From positions 1 through 64,000 of the forward strand of contig NZ_RHOX01000002.1 in assembly GCF_003946695.1 (NCBI RefSeq): DNA of 64,000 nt, read 5' to 3'. This document shows, in pieces, positions 36,896-46,505 of this stretch (position 1 is the stretch's first letter; each line of letters starts with the position of its first letter). The notes under the pieces are model-generated. The model saw nothing but the letters and a program-made list of their open reading frames with translations. It was not told the DNA's origin and made no database searches. The translations under genes were made by a program, and so were the position numbers. The stretch is from Lapidilactobacillus bayanensis (GTDB lineage Bacteria > Bacillota > Bacilli > Lactobacillales > Lactobacillaceae).

Positions 36896-38542
36896 AATTA
36901 CCAAACTATTTTCTTCGATTATTTGCCCATTTTTAACCATCAATATTCGATCAGCCTTATTTAATAAGTCCCGATCATAATTATGCGTAATATAAATAAA
37001 ACCAACATCAGTAATTGAAAATAAATCGTCCTCTAGTCTGGTTGCCGTCTCATGATCTAAACCACTAGATAATTCATCAAATATCATAAATTGTTTGTGT
37101 GCTAGTAAATTGCGCGCTAGTCCTAGCCGCTGACGCTCTCCACCAGAAAAAACACTGCCGTGAGTTTCAATCCGTTGTTGTAACCACTGTTTAACATTAT
37201 GTTCGGGTATATCAAGATCAACCCGCTTTAATGCAGCAATCACATCCACGAGACTATAGTTAGACTCAAACATCGTGATATTATCCCAAACTGTACCGTT
37301 GAATATAAAAGTATTTTGATTTTGAAAACCAATTAATGATGGTACATAAGTCGAAGCCATTGTTTTAATATCACGTCCAGCAATCATAAGCTCGCCTCGA
37401 CTGATCTCATGGTAACCAAACATCGTATTGACCAGTGTCGATTTACCAGATCCACTTTCACCAATCAAAACCACTTTTTCAGTCTGATCAATATTCAAAT
37501 TTACATCTTTTAAAATCGGTTTGCTTACAGGACCAATATCGACATGACGATAATTAATGAACTTACTTGGGCGATTCGATTCTGCTGTCACAGAATCTTT
37601 CTTCAAAGCATCTTGGTCTTTCAGTAAATTCTGAAACTCTCGATAAATTTTTTGACCGCCAAAAAAGTCAGCCAGTACATCTGCAGATGACTCGATTGGA
37701 AATGAGATTGAAACTGCCAATTGTGTAAAGGCTAAAAATGATGCCATATCAATTCGTTGTTGTCGAATAAAGTAAGCCCCAATTACCCAAGTTCCGAAAT
37801 AAACTAAATCACCAAAGAATTGCGATAATCCACTAACAATCTTACGTATTAAGATATCCCGGTTTTCAGCATCACGTACTTCAACTGCAGCTTCTTGATG
37901 CATTTTTGAAAAAACTAAATCACGCCCAAAATTCTTGATTGTTGAAAATCCAGATAACCAGTTTGTTAGCTTACTTGTATAACTTTCTAAAGAGATTAAA
38001 ATAGGTTCTTTGACGTTCTGTAAATAATGGCGTGCCCAGATTGGTAATAAAAAGGACGGAATTTCCAACAATAAAATTAATGTAGTTAAGCGAACATCTA
38101 ACATCAACCCAAAAGTAATCGCGAACACAAATTGAAACAATAGTGATAAGCCATCTAAGAAGCTATTAACATAATTTTGCTGAACAAGATCCAGTTTGTT
38201 CGTAAAATAAGCAACCTTTGCACCAACGGTATCTTGCTGAAATTGTTCAACTGAACGATTAGTCAGACGTTGAAACATCGATCGTCGTAACCATAACATC
38301 GCATCATTAGAAACACATCCTTTTAAATAGCCACCCAACACATTAACTATCGCGGCAATAATCGCAAAGAACGAGCAAAATAAAGCAAGCCAATAAAGCT
38401 TAACTTGAATTTTTCCCATAGCATAATTCGTTAAAAATTGGACAACCGAAGCATATAATGTCGTAATTGCAGCGTGAGAAAGTAATATGAAGAAGAAAAT
38501 GCCAAATAGTCTTCTTTGATGTTTTATTAGTAGTTGATACAT
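36875..38542 (-). CDS. ABC exporter of the lanthipeptide operon
   Basis: A 555-residue fused exporter: about six membrane spans (residues 10-290), then an ATPase domain with Walker [10 protein letters not shown], signature FSGGERQRLG, Walker B FMIFDELSSGLD (Leu replaces the usual Pro) and switch ITHNYD. There is no N-terminal C39 peptidase domain, so it does not cut the leader itself, as in other class I systems. AAAGGAG precedes the ATG, 12 bases after lanC. It probably exports the modified precursor. Confidence 0.88.
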   Translation of the reverse strand: MYQLLIKHQRRLFGIFFFILLSHAAITTLYASVVQFLTNYAMGKIQVKLYWLALFCSFFAIIAAIVNVLGGYLKGCVSNDAMLWLRRSMFQRLTNRSVEQFQQDTVGAKVAYFTNKLDLVQQNYVNSFLDGLSLLFQFVFAITFGLMLDVRLTTLILLLEIPSFLLPIWARHYLQNVKEPILISLESYTSKLTNWLSGFSTIKNFGRDLVFSKMHQEAAVEVRDAENRDILIRKIVSGLSQFFGDLVYFGTWVIGAYFIRQQRIDMASFLAFTQLAVSISFPIESSADVLADFFGGQKIYREFQNLLKDQDALKKDSVTAESNRPSKFINYRHVDIGPVSKPILKDVNLNIDQTEKVVLIGESGSGKSTLVNTMFGYHEISRGELMIAGRDIKTMASTYVPSLIGFQNQNTFIFNGTVWDNITMFESNYSLVDVIAALKRVDLDIPEHNVKQWLQQRIETHGSVFSGGERQRLGLARNLLAHKQFMIFDELSSGLDHETATRLEDDLFSITDVGFIYITHNYDRDLLNKADRILMVKNGQIIEENSLVIKKSQIS

Positions 38543-38554
38543 GATCGAACTCCT

Positions 38555-39676
38555 TTAATTATTTTGCATCAAATCTAAACAAAAATAAGAATCAGAAGAA
38601 TTGCTATGATAAAACATACATAACAATACATAGATAATACCTTCAATACCGTTTAGAATTGTATCTTCACTCAATTTTTCTGCTCTTATCTGTTCAATGC
38701 TAATCTTCTGAAATATAAACCGAATAGACTGCTCTACAATTGTTTGAGAGTATCTTTCTCTAATACATTTCGGATATAAGCGTAAAAATAGCAAACTACT
38801 ACCGTATCCATGGCACAAACCATCATTCACAGCTAGAGCCTGAGTTGAGTCGAACATATTACCTTCGTGCCAATATCTATTTAGCGAATGATCACTTTGC
38901 TCTAATTTCAGTTCTTGACATAACCCTATAGCAGAGCAAATTATAGGGTAACTTCCATGGCACCATGTAAAACGCATTGCTTCTGCTTTAGGAGACGCAT
39001 TTCTCCAGTATGGCAATGAGGAACTGACCAGTTTATCATCAAGTAAATAATTAATGAAATTTATAGATGCTATCTTTAAGTTTTCTCGAACTCCATAAGA
39101 GCCATCTTTGCTGAGGACCAGTAAGAGACTAGGTAGGCCATGAGCAAATGATATGTCATGCTTATAATGATCCGCACCGTTAATATCGTCTAGTATTTCA
39201 TCAAACTTATTCACGTTAGATGAAATACTTGTATTTTTCAAATTTGGATCAATTCTTTGCAAAATCTGAAGATAGCCGGAAACCCCACCCATTATTCCTA
39301 GATCATTTATTCCAGAATAATTCATTACTAAGTTCTTCACCTTGTTACAATAAATCTCTGTCAGTTCAAAGTAATACTTATCTCTTTCAGTTGGTGTTAA
39401 TAAATTAACTCCTTTAGGATTATCTATCAGATATTTCATTATCAAGGAAAAATTATTTAAAACTAGATCCTCTAATCCAAGAAACAGTTCTTGAAACCAC
39501 TTGATATCAATCACTTTCAATCTTAACGATGAATAATCATTTATTATCAAATAGCTAAGATAATGGAATAATAAGTTCTGTACACTAATTCCGTTCTTGA
39601 AGTCAATAACAATGCATTTCTTTAATATTCCAAGAGTTTGACTTAATAAATAATTGTCTTTATCGTGTATGTTCAT
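38555..39676 (-). CDS. Lanthionine synthetase C family cyclase (LanC)
   Basis: About 373 residues. Zinc ligands are evident: Cys in RFTWCHGSYPI (about 239) and Cys-His in NDGLCHGYGSSLL (about 288-289), plus SFAHGLPSLLLVLS and GIMGGVSGYLQIL of the alpha-toroid. LanC adds cysteine thiols to dehydrated Ser/Thr to form (methyl)lanthionine. The ATG at 39676 is given; an in-frame TTG at 39688 with AAAGAG upstream is an alternative. Either start lies within the end of the lanB C-terminal frame, so translation is coupled. Confidence 0.92.
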   Translation of the reverse strand: MNIHDKDNYLLSQTLGILKKCIVIDFKNGISVQNLLFHYLSYLIINDYSSLRLKVIDIKWFQELFLGLEDLVLNNFSLIMKYLIDNPKGVNLLTPTERDKYYFELTEIYCNKVKNLVMNYSGINDLGIMGGVSGYLQILQRIDPNLKNTSISSNVNKFDEILDDINGADHYKHDISFAHGLPSLLLVLSKDGSYGVRENLKIASINFINYLLDDKLVSSSLPYWRNASPKAEAMRFTWCHGSYPIICSAIGLCQELKLEQSDHSLNRYWHEGNMFDSTQALAVNDGLCHGYGSSLLFLRLYPKCIRERYSQTIVEQSIRFIFQKISIEQIRAEKLSEDTILNGIEGIIYVLLCMFYHSNSSDSYFCLDLMQNN

Positions 39677-40304
39677 ACGTTGCAACAACTCTTTTCAATA
39701 AATATCTAGCCAAATTTTCGAAAGTTTGATTCCCTGAGAACCTATTACAAGCCATATGAAAAACACTATAAAATATATCTAACAACTTTATCTCAGTGTC
39801 ATCACTTAAAATCAGTGTCTGCCAAAATTGCCCTAATACTGTATTATATAAGGGCATTTCCGCTATGCAACTTTGCTCTCCTAAACTATCAATAACTTGA
39901 TTAAATATCGGCTCATAGTCAACACGTTTAAATCCACTAGCATTAATATTTTTGAAAACGTTTTGATAGGAAATGGATTTTATGCTCTGTGAAAATACTT
40001 GGTATTGGACAAAACCCAACTGACATACATAAACCAGCTGTGCTATGCTCGATTCATTCATATGCTCAAACGCTATTTGCGACTCACAAATGAATAGTTT
40101 TTCAATTTGCTTTGTTGCTTCAGCTCCACCATATCTTTCAATCTCTGGTCTATATGGAAGAAGTTCATACGTAGATATTAATCCAGAATGAATAAGTTCA
40201 TTCGCGATATCTAGAATTGATCCAACAGCACATATTTTATCCATATCAGAGTTGAATTTTGCTCTAATTCTAATTTCAGAATTGTTCTGAAAATAACGAA
40301 CAAA
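39660..40304 (-). pseudogene. LanB C-terminal (glutamate-elimination) part, -1 frame
   Basis: From 40304 this frame reads FVRYFQNNSEIRIRAKFNSD and later LLPYRPEIERYGGAEAT, the standard opening and signature of the SpaB_C elimination domain that removes glutamate to leave dehydroamino acids. It runs 214 codons. It has no ribosome site of its own before the first ATG (40244), and domain similarity starts upstream of that ATG, so it belongs to the same protein as the upstream frame. It is in the -1 frame relative to that frame, meeting it at seven T (40302-40308). A fused product would have 953 residues. Confidence 0.85.
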
Positions 40305-42520
40305 AAAACATTATTGTTTAGTTTGCTTGAGAAAGAAAATACGCGTTTAATAACCTCATTTTCCTCATTCATACTCGTATGTAGCTTGATATAGATCCAA
40401 TTAGACTTGAGCGGTAGCTCCAGTATGCTACTTTCATCAGAGATATAATTTCCTATAACGTTAGTGTTGCCTTGAACTTCTTGTTTAAAGGTATCTTTTC
40501 CTCTAATACTCCAAATTCCCTGAGTTATTTTCTGAACTTCACTTGGATTCCAGTCTACTAATTCAACAGTAACAACGCGATCTTTTCCAATAGAGCTCTG
40601 TATTAAATAAAACAGAAAATCTTTATTACTCGTATTACAAACAATAAAACTATCTCCAAAATACACTTTTACTGTTTTATCTTTGCCAACAACATCAACT
40701 AATTTATCAATTTTGTCGATTGATACATGATCTAAGACAAAATTCCAACGTTCTGGCATAATTATTACATTATGATATTTAATTCCAGGTTGGTGTTCTT
40801 GAGTTTTGTTTGAAAAAATTTTAGATAGCTTCATCAAATCATTATTGATATATGGAGAAATATCCATCAATAATCTTGAAGCAAAACTGTGTCTCTGTGG
40901 AATTAATAAATTAGTTTGAATCGCATATGTTGGATTATTATACTTATCGACCGAGATCAAACAATGTTTTTTTAAATCATAAGTAATAAAAATATCATTC
41001 ATTGCTAATCTATTTTGTCTTCTATGGCTCACATCGGACAAACTATGTTTTACCATTGAAAAATTATTTTGAAGTTCCAAAACTTCTCCTGAGTCTTCTG
41101 CTTCAAATAGATTAAAAAGGTTATCCATTTGAGGATCCCCATTCCAAAAATCATGGGATAAATCAAATAGACGCGAAAAACGGCCATATGCTGAGCCGGA
41201 ACAACTCGTTACCGTTGAAGGAGCAAAAACAATAAAATGATCTATAAAATCAAAGCCAATATCGTAACTAAATCGTTGATCAGATGTTAATCTATTCTTA
41301 ATTGCAATATCGTCATCGGATAAATGAACGTAACCATCATCACTCAATTTTCTACCCAGAATCTTATTCCGATAGAATAGACTAGTCGATTGGGTTGTAA
41401 TAACGTCCTCAGACTGCATATACGAATTTGGAACTCCGATTCCATCCTTTTCTGATAATAGTTCCAAAATAGGAACACTTCGTTCCAAGCCATATTTCTC
41501 AATAAACTTATTAGTGTACTCATCTAATGGATCCGAAAAAGACAAACTTTTTGCAAGACTAACTAAATACTCCCCACAAGCAAGTGCATCCGCCTGTTCT
41601 ACATTACTTATCTCACATTCCGTCAAGTTTTGAAATGCAATCGCTAAATAATTATTTGATTGAAACAAATTGGACATCTTTGTTTCGATAGCCTTTAGTA
41701 AAGAGAGCCCATCACCCACACATTGTCGACCGTAATCAAAAATTAGAGAATCAATTATATCGAGTTCGTGAATTATATCAGCAAAGTGCTTTTTAGCATC
41801 CTCACAATTTGAAAGTTGAGTTATCAATTCTTTAAGCTGATTATACGAGTTGCTCAAATCCGTGAGACTACTTTTAACAACACCATAAGATATTAGTGTC
41901 GCTATCCACGCTGTAAGTTGTTCTTTATTAAATGGCCATTCATTTAAGATTTCGCCATATGTAACATACCTACCGCTAAGTTGCTTCAATAAATATCTAA
42001 TTTCTGGAGTGATCTTTAATGATATTCTTTTATTATTATCAAAGAAATAGTAGATTATATCCCCACGAATAAAATAATTATTATTAAATGTATATTTTAA
42101 AAATTCTAAATTTAATTCATCATTCTCAATTTTTTGAGCTACTCCGAATAACCAATCTAAGGTCGCATTAACTTTTTTTATTTTTTGAAAAGTAGGATGT
42201 CTCTTTTTGTCTTTTCTAATAGCGACAGAAGCGCTGTATCCAAACGGAATGGGTCGAAAAGACATTCTATTTAAATAAGAGATCATTGAATAATATATTT
42301 TCTCAATCTGTTTCTGAGACGAATTAATTGATAACTGATTAATAGCATCGTACAAACTATGGCTTGAGACGAATAGCGCCTCTATAAATTCAGAATTAGA
42401 TTTCATTTCTAAAATAAAATCTAATTTATTTACCGATGAATTAGCTAAACTTCTCTCTCTAATCTTATTGTTAGTAGAAAAGAGCGGCTTTCTTTCAAGA
42501 AAGAAATCTGATACTTTCAT
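40211..42520 (-). CDS. Class I lanthipeptide dehydratase LanB, N-terminal part
   Basis: Glutamylation domain of a LanB dehydratase, which uses Glu-tRNA to activate Ser/Thr. As written the frame has 769 residues, but residues after about 739 (from ...NNVF) follow a shifted frame. YLNRMSFRPIPFGYSASVAI (about 85-105) is the conserved LanB RxTPFG region; VTSCSGSAYGRFSRLF and NDIFITYDLKKHCLIS are typical middle-domain blocks. The start at ATG 42520 is preferred over GTG 42538, although its AGGG spacing is long. Follows lanA after an attenuator-like hairpin. Confidence 0.88.
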   Translation of the reverse strand: MKVSDFFLERKPLFSTNNKIRERSLANSSVNKLDFILEMKSNSEFIEALFVSSHSLYDAINQLSINSSQKQIEKIYYSMISYLNRMSFRPIPFGYSASVAIRKDKKRHPTFQKIKKVNATLDWLFGVAQKIENDELNLEFLKYTFNNNYFIRGDIIYYFFDNNKRISLKITPEIRYLLKQLSGRYVTYGEILNEWPFNKEQLTAWIATLISYGVVKSSLTDLSNSYNQLKELITQLSNCEDAKKHFADIIHELDIIDSLIFDYGRQCVGDGLSLLKAIETKMSNLFQSNNYLAIAFQNLTECEISNVEQADALACGEYLVSLAKSLSFSDPLDEYTNKFIEKYGLERSVPILELLSEKDGIGVPNSYMQSEDVITTQSTSLFYRNKILGRKLSDDGYVHLSDDDIAIKNRLTSDQRFSYDIGFDFIDHFIVFAPSTVTSCSGSAYGRFSRLFDLSHDFWNGDPQMDNLFNLFEAEDSGEVLELQNNFSMVKHSLSDVSHRRQNRLAMNDIFITYDLKKHCLISVDKYNNPTYAIQTNLLIPQRHSFASRLLMDISPYINNDLMKLSKIFSNKTQEHQPGIKYHNVIIMPERWNFVLDHVSIDKIDKLVDVVGKDKTVKVYFGDSFIVCNTSNKDFLFYLIQSSIGKDRVVTVELVDWNPSEVQKITQGIWSIRGKDTFKQEVQGNTNVIGNYISDESSILELPLKSNWIYIKLHTSMNEENEVIKRVFSFSSKLNNNVFLFVIFRTILKLELEQNSTLIWIKYVLLDQF
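40301..40309 (-). other. Frameshift or slippage site in lanB
   Basis: Coding strand GTTTTTTTG. In the upstream frame it is read GTT-TTT-TTG, which is the slippery form T-TTT-TTG. A one-base backward shift reads TTT-TTT-GTT-CGT and enters the elimination domain without losing a residue of the expected FFVRY motif. It may be programmed -1 frameshifting, polymerase slippage, a mutation, or an assembly error in a homopolymer. Confidence 0.8.
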
Positions 42521-42542
42521 TTTTATAATCCCTAACACCTAC

Positions 42543-42573
42543 AAAAAACAGTGGCCTAATTAGCCACTGTTTT
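42543..42573 (-). terminator. Attenuator-like hairpin between lanA and lanB
   Basis: AAAAACAGTGGC and GCCACTGTTTTTT pair perfectly around CTAATTA, followed by T on the minus strand. Partial termination here would give more precursor mRNA than enzyme mRNA, as in many lan operons. Confidence 0.8.
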
Positions 42574-42585
42574 TTACTTATCTAA

Positions 42586-42729
42586 TTAAAATAACATTTG
42601 ACATGAACTTGTCGTTTTCTTGTTTTCTCGAATAGATCCATTAAGAATGTTTGCATTGCTTAAAAGATTAATAGGACTACCTTCGTTGAGTTCAAGTTGT
42701 TTAGCAATTTCTGCTTTGTTCTTTGACAT
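42586..42729 (-). CDS. Putative single-cysteine lanthipeptide precursor (LanA)
   Basis: A 47-residue peptide with AAGGAG eight bases before the ATG and a strong promoter upstream. The leader (MSKNKAEIAKQLELNEGSP and following about 18 residues) is polar and helical, without a secretion signal. The tail is KKTTSSCQMLF: two Thr, two Ser and the only Cys (residue 43). LanB plus LanC could make one ring between a dehydrated Thr/Ser and Cys43, with Gln-Met-Leu-Phe left linear. The classical FNLD box and a typical GG or PR cleavage site are not evident, so the mature N-terminus is unknown. Identified by position and tail composition; no homologue is known to me. Confidence 0.75.
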   Translation of the reverse strand: MSKNKAEIAKQLELNEGSPINLLSNANILNGSIRENKKTTSSCQMLF

Positions 42730-42759
42730 ATTGTCGTCTCCTTTTATTAATATATTTAT

Positions 42760-42788
42760 ATTATAGAATAATTACATTGATAAGTAAA
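42760..42788 (-). promoter_or_regulatory. Promoter of the lanthipeptide operon
   Basis: TTTACT (42783-42788), 17-base spacer, TATAAT (42760-42765), about 30 bases before the precursor start codon. Confidence 0.7.
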
Positions 42789-43383
42789 TGATTTTTTTAT
42801 TTTTTTCAATAATATTCTCACCAACCGAATTATTGAATGGAAATTGCTTCAATAATTTGAGATTAAGAAGTGCAATACGGTGGTATTGGTACAGTGTCTA
42901 TGCGACGCTTGGCCCTCTTATTTTCTCTCATAAATATATCTATTTTATTATTATGCACTTATAATATATCTAATAATGAACAATCCTACCCCACAATGAA
43001 TACTAGAAAGAAACTAGATACACCAATATGCTCAACTTAACCTTTAATTTCCAAAACTAAATAAGCGGAAATTAACTTCTATGATGCCAGAACTGATTAG
43101 TTGATTAGCACAGTATAAAATAACAAAGGACACGATCTAAATGTTTACAAATATCTCCAAATGATATTAAGAGAGTTACCTAAATTTAACGTTTGAGTCC
43201 TCATTAGACATATTTACTACGATTTGAAATAGTCAAAATAGTAATCTACAGATAAATAAAATAAACTGCTGGGCTCCAAGCGGGTGTATTATTATCCAAA
43301 CTGAAGTTCGACAGTTTTTGTATATTCGTAATTTATCAACTTATTACTCTAAATCGACACGACTCGTATCTCGATTCAATCAT
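42789..43383. other. AT-rich intergenic stretch without recognised gene
   Basis: About 600 bases upstream of lanA and downstream of the opp operon. No lanRK, lanI or lanFEG gene is present. A 22-codon frame at 42863-42931 (minus; ends VPIPPYCTS) lacks a ribosome site. Otherwise nothing recognised. Confidence 0.5.
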
Positions 43384-43428
43384 AAAAAAAGATCACAAGA
43401 ACCTACTATAGTAAGTTCTTGCAATCTT
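43384..43428 (-). terminator. Intrinsic terminator of the opp operon
   Basis: On the minus strand AAGATTGCAAGAAC pairs with GTTCTTGTGATCTT and is followed by TTTTTT. Confidence 0.85.
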
Positions 43429-43494
43429 AATTTAGGAAGTACATCCCAGTTCCTTCGTTCATCAATAATAATCGAATATATTCTTAGAAGATGA

Positions 43495-44460
43495 TTAACT
43501 TTCTGTCGGATATGCCTTAGCAAGACGCTTACGGTATAAGCTCTCTTCTTGTTCATTAGCCCAAACAAAGTGACCTGGTCTAACCTCAACGAACTTAGGC
43601 TTATCAGTCTCGTAATGGTGAACACTCATGTCATAAACCGTTAACTTCTTCTGCTTAGCAATCGCAGGATCAGGAACCGGCACAGCTGAAAGTAAGGCCC
43701 GTGTATACGGATGAATTGGATTAGTAAATAATTCTTCTGTCTCAGCCAACTCAACGATCTGTCCTAAGTGAATAACGGCAATTCGATCAGAAATAAAACG
43801 AACAACAGATAAATCATGGGCGATAAATAAATAAGTCAAGTTATCTTCACGTTGGAATTTCTTCAACAAGTTCAAAACTTGCGCCCGAATTGAAACGTCC
43901 AAGGCAGAAATCGGCTCGTCAGCAACGATCAATTCTGGCTCCATAATTAAAGCCCGTGCAATCCCAATCCGCTGCCGCTGACCACCTGAGAATTCATGAG
44001 GATAGCGGTACAAATGTTCTGGCAATAACCCGACTGATTCAATCATATTCGTCACTTTATCAAGACGATCCTTCTCATCTTTATACAAGTGGAAGTTGTA
44101 CAAACCTTCAGAAATAATATAATCAATCGTTGCCCGTTCGTTCAGAGATGCTTGAGGATCCTGGAAAATCATCTGAATTTTACGGGTTAGGTTATGTCTT
44201 TCTTCATTGCTCAATTTAGGCTTATTGATTTTTTTACCGTTGAAAATAATGTCACCATTACTTGTTGGTGTAATGCCTAAAATTGAACGGCCAATCGTTG
44301 TTTTACCTGATCCAGATTCGCCAACTAGGGCAAATGTTTCGCCACGATAAATATCGAAATTAGCATTTTTTACAGCAACGAACTTATTCTTACCAGAACC
44401 GAAAGAAATTTCCAAATCCTTGGCTGATAATAACACATCTTTGTCTTTACTCATCGTCAT
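43495..44460 (-). CDS. oppF: Oligopeptide ABC transporter ATP-binding protein OppF
   Basis: 321 residues. Walker [11 protein letters not shown]-loop [11 protein letters not shown], signature [10 protein letters not shown], Walker [13 protein letters not shown] and switch IAHDLSV are present; [13 protein letters not shown] is the Opp/Dpp C-terminal signature. The ATG at 44460 lies eight bases after GGAGG; it overlaps the end of oppD. Second ATPase of the peptide importer. Confidence 0.95.
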   Translation of the reverse strand: MTMSKDKDVLLSAKDLEISFGSGKNKFVAVKNANFDIYRGETFALVGESGSGKTTIGRSILGITPTSNGDIIFNGKKINKPKLSNEERHNLTRKIQMIFQDPQASLNERATIDYIISEGLYNFHLYKDEKDRLDKVTNMIESVGLLPEHLYRYPHEFSGGQRQRIGIARALIMEPELIVADEPISALDVSIRAQVLNLLKKFQREDNLTYLFIAHDLSVVRFISDRIAVIHLGQIVELAETEELFTNPIHPYTRALLSAVPVPDPAIAKQKKLTVYDMSVHHYETDKPKFVEVRPGHFVWANEQEESLYRKRLAKAYPTES

Positions 44461-45547
44461 CCGAACCACCTCCCATTTCTAGTTTTACAGCAGCATCTGA
44501 AGCCTGCATATCCATAAAACGTTGGTGTAGATTCTGAATCAAACTAGGCTTTTCAACTTTTGGTGCTCGTGGATCAAGTAACCAAGTCTTGGCATAATGT
44601 GTTTCAGTAACCTTGAACATTGGTGGTTCTTCTTCAAAATCAATCTTCATTGCATAAGGATTACGTGGTGCAAATGCATCACCTTTAATGTCTTTATAAA
44701 GTGAAGGTGGCGTACCAGGAATCGAGAACAACTCGCCCCCACGTGCTGCTAACTGTGGTAATGAAGACAGCAAACTCCAAGTGTATGGATGCCGTGGATT
44801 GTAAAAAATCTCGTCAGCCTTACCATATTCGATAATCTGTCCGGAATACATAACGGCGATACGATCGGCGATTGATGCGACAACACCCAAGTCATGGGTA
44901 ATAAAAATTGTCGTAAACTTATATTCCTTCTGTAATTCCTTAATCAAATCTAGAATTTGTGCCTGAATCGTCACGTCTAAGGCAGTTGTTGGTTCATCAC
45001 AGATCAAGACCTTAGGCCGGCAAGCCAACGCAATGGCAATAACCATCCGTTGCCGCATACCACCAGAATATTCAAAAGGATATTCACTGTAACGATCAGC
45101 TGCATTCGGAATCCCCGTCCGTGCCATCAAATCGATGGCCATCTTCTTGGCTTCCTTGGCAGTTTTACCTTGATGTTTAACAATGACTTCAGAAATTTGC
45201 GACCCAATCGTCTTAATTGGGTCAAGACTTGTCATAGGATCCTGGAAAATTGTGGCAATTTCTTTACCACGAATGCCGATCCATTCCTTGTCTTTCTTCA
45301 GGTCACTCAGGCGTTTGCCGTCATAATCAATCGTACCATGTGTAATGCTACCGTTTGACTCCAACATCCCTGTAAACGTCTTAGTTAGAACTGACTTGCC
45401 TGAACCAGACTCACCAACAATAGCTAATATCTCTTGATCATGTAGCTCCAGAGAAACATTACGAATGGCCGTTAACTTACGACCACGAACTTGGAAGCCA
45501 ACTGATAAATCTTTAACACTTAAAATACTTTTTGCTTCGTCAGACAT
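44447..45547 (-). CDS. oppD: Oligopeptide ABC transporter ATP-binding protein OppD
   Basis: 366 residues with Walker [11 protein letters not shown]-loop [13 protein letters not shown], signature [10 protein letters not shown], Walker [14 protein letters not shown] and switch [22 protein letters not shown] marks the Opp/Dpp family. The C-terminus is extended by about 40 residues with an acidic end (GGGSDDDE). Confidence 0.95.
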   Translation of the reverse strand: MSDEAKSILSVKDLSVGFQVRGRKLTAIRNVSLELHDQEILAIVGESGSGKSVLTKTFTGMLESNGSITHGTIDYDGKRLSDLKKDKEWIGIRGKEIATIFQDPMTSLDPIKTIGSQISEVIVKHQGKTAKEAKKMAIDLMARTGIPNAADRYSEYPFEYSGGMRQRMVIAIALACRPKVLICDEPTTALDVTIQAQILDLIKELQKEYKFTTIFITHDLGVVASIADRIAVMYSGQIIEYGKADEIFYNPRHPYTWSLLSSLPQLAARGGELFSIPGTPPSLYKDIKGDAFAPRNPYAMKIDFEEEPPMFKVTETHYAKTWLLDPRAPKVEKPSLIQNLHQRFMDMQASDAAVKLEMGGGSDDDE

Positions 45548-45561
45548 AAATGTTCTCCTTT

Positions 45562-46503
45562 CTACATATGAGTTCTTGGATCTGAAGCATCAGCCAAATT
45601 CTGACCAACGATATACAATGACACCGTAATCATCGCTAAGACTAATACTGGCAACCAGAACAAGTAAGGGTAGCTTGTCATATATGGTGCATACTGAGAA
45701 ATTAAACGACCTAATGACGGAACGTCTGGGCTTAAACCAACCCCTAAGAACGATAAGAATACTTCGTAACTAATAAACGAGGGTAGTAACTGGGAAACTT
45801 GCGTCACAATAACCGAAGTTAAATAAGGCAAAATATTACGCGCAATCAAACGACCAGTTGGTGTTCCTAACGTCCGTGAAGCCACGTTATATTCACGATC
45901 GCGCATGATCATAACCTGCACACGAATGAAATAAGCCGTTCCTAACCAACTTGTCACTGTCATGGCAAAGATTAAATTCCAGAAACCATTACCAAAAGTA
46001 TATGACAAGACAATGATGATCAGAAGTAAGGGCACGTTAGAAATAACATTGTAAAGTTCCAACATGAAGCGATCAATTCTCTTAGAACTGCCCCAAATAG
46101 CACCTACCACAACACCAATAACTGTTGTAATTAACGTGGCAATCACACCGATTGAGATAGAAGTACGAGCACCAGCCCAGATAGCATCAAATAATGATTT
46201 GCCATCTGCATCGGTACCGAACCAATAAGTGGCGTTCGGCCAATTATAACGCGCATTAAAGTCATTGACTTTGGAAACATCCATTAAGTTATAACCACTA
46301 AACAATGGTTGGATAAAGGACATCAATAAGATAATGACCACTAAAATCAACATTGCGACTGTCATCTTTTTAGAGAAAAATTGTTTAGCGACAGAACCCC
46401 AATAAGAGTACTTAGGCGTGTCGATCTTCTCGGTAATCCGATTGTCGACTTCAACAAGCGTGAAATCATCATCATGGTTTAACTTATTCGTTGTATCTGC
46501 CAC
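45562..46503 (-). CDS. oppC: Oligopeptide ABC transporter permease OppC
   Basis: 313 residues from a GTG start (GGGAG ten bases before). N-terminal Opp C motif, membrane spans, [20 protein letters not shown] and the EAA loop [20 protein letters not shown] are typical. Two bases separate it from the oppB stop. Confidence 0.94.
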   Translation of the reverse strand: MADTTNKLNHDDDFTLVEVDNRITEKIDTPKYSYWGSVAKQFFSKKMTVAMLILVVIILLMSFIQPLFSGYNLMDVSKVNDFNARYNWPNATYWFGTDADGKSLFDAIWAGARTSISIGVIATLITTVIGVVVGAIWGSSKRIDRFMLELYNVISNVPLLLIIIVLSYTFGNGFWNLIFAMTVTSWLGTAYFIRVQVMIMRDREYNVASRTLGTPTGRLIARNILPYLTSVIVTQVSQLLPSFISYEVFLSFLGVGLSPDVPSLGRLISQYAPYMTSYPYLFWLPVLVLAMITVSLYIVGQNLADASDPRTHM

Positions 46504-46505
46504 TG

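Noticed and set aside
39660-40244. Calling the 194-codon frame an independent short thiopeptide-type cyclase or stand-alone elimination protein
   Set aside because: Domain similarity begins before its first ATG and continues directly from the upstream frame, so it is the C-terminal part of LanB.
42586-42729. Reading the SSCQMLF tail as an Agr-type thiolactone pheromone, because it resembles the CxxxF/M ring of autoinducing peptides
   Set aside because: No AgrB, AgrC or AgrA is present, and Agr precursors carry a further acidic tail after the ring. The adjacent LanB and LanC fit a lanthionine better.
42863-42931. A 22-codon frame ending VPIPPYCTS upstream of lanA, considered as a second peptide
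   Set aside because: No Shine-Dalgarno sequence and no promoter in a matching position; resemblance to the 17-residue peptide is limited to a few prolines.
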